DNA of 23,130 nucleotides from NCBI GenBank assembly GCA_946482585.1, contig CAMLSI010000018.1, positions 1 to 23,130 on the forward strand, in the 5' to 3' direction. Positions 23,045-23,130 of the stretch are shown one piece after another. Position numbers and translations under genes: made by a program. Origin of the DNA: an uncultured Lysobacteraceae bacterium (GTDB taxonomy: Bacteria > Pseudomonadota > Gammaproteobacteria > Xanthomonadales > Rhodanobacteraceae). A model generated the notes under the pieces. The model saw only the letters and a program-made list of their open reading frames with translations, searched no databases and was not told the DNA's origin. The first letter of the stretch is position 1. Every line of letters begins with the position of its first letter.

Positions 23045-23130
23045 GGCCATCCGCACGGACTGAATAGAGGCTCGATTCAAACGCCTGTAACATCCGCCGT
23101 CGAGCATCGCTCGAACCGTGACGGAGATGG
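23045..23130. other. Right-edge intergenic stretch, no complete gene
   Basis: After the marC stop there is no assignable coding frame before the window ends. TAACAT (23088-23093) in the context TGTAACATCCGCCG resembles the ACAATCCGCCG seen before grxD, so a promoter for a plus-strand gene beyond the edge is possible. A small dyad CGAGC-ATC-GCTCG (23101-23113) follows. No terminator for marC is evident. Confidence 0.35.

Noticed and set aside
21596..23107. 503-codon minus-strand open frame across grxD, SDR and marC
   Set aside because: Antisense to three recognisable genes and lacking any recognisable motif.
1..23130. CRISPR array, tRNA/rRNA gene, transposase or prophage
   Set aside because: No regularly spaced direct repeats, cloverleaf sequence, rRNA-like stretch or DDE/integrase motif was seen on either strand.

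Overview
The window is a GC-rich chromosomal segment (roughly two-thirds G+C by eye) with no plasmid, phage or transposase gene. Gene content and order point to a gammaproteobacterium of the Xanthomonadales/Lysobacterales type: petABC followed by sspA-sspB, miaB near phoH, nadC beside a DUF1631 gene, purEK, sodB divergent from a CGFS glutaredoxin, and a short C-terminal tail (IFADGFES) of a kind I associate with secreted proteins of Rhodanobacteraceae such as Dokdonella and Tahibacter. The taxonomic call is an inference from synteny and motifs; no rRNA gene is present.

Left part (1-5548). A 3'-truncated phoH/ybeZ gene and miaB lie on the minus strand. They are usually adjacent, but here about 2.5 kb separates them. 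That stretch holds a divergently transcribed secreted beta-helix protein, a cluster of strong inverted repeats, and a small outer-membrane beta-barrel gene. Divergent from miaB is an exported lytic transglycosylase with two DUF4124-like modules.

Centre-left (5575-11243). A DegS/AlgW-like membrane-anchored periplasmic protease is divergent from the tightly packed petA-petB-petC operon for the cytochrome bc1 complex. Then come sspA and sspB (RNA-polymerase-associated stringent starvation protein and ClpXP adaptor), and a convergent DUF3301 membrane protein.

Centre (11244-15060). The most interesting locus pairs a large membrane-spanning Hanks-type kinase with a membrane-anchored protein carrying two FHA domains. 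The kinase has an atypical catalytic loop and an extracytoplasmic FGE-sulfatase-fold domain that lacks the expected C-terminal catalytic cysteines. The kinase promoter region carries a perfect inverted repeat next to a TACAAT -10 box, and the FHA gene ends in a strong hairpin terminator. Together they look like a transmembrane phospho-signalling module whose kinase may be weakened or mechanistically unusual.

Right part (15203-23044). Minus-strand nadC, a large DUF1631 gene and a small Trm112/UPF0434-type gene are followed by plus-strand purE-purK (4-nt overlap) and a near-perfect bidirectional terminator. Beyond that are minus-strand sodB and a plus-strand run of grxD, a YciK-like SDR protein with a substituted catalytic serine, and a MarC-family membrane protein. 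The last 86 bases hold no complete gene. Most of the window is housekeeping; the accessory signals are the kinase/FHA locus and the insertion between miaB and phoH.
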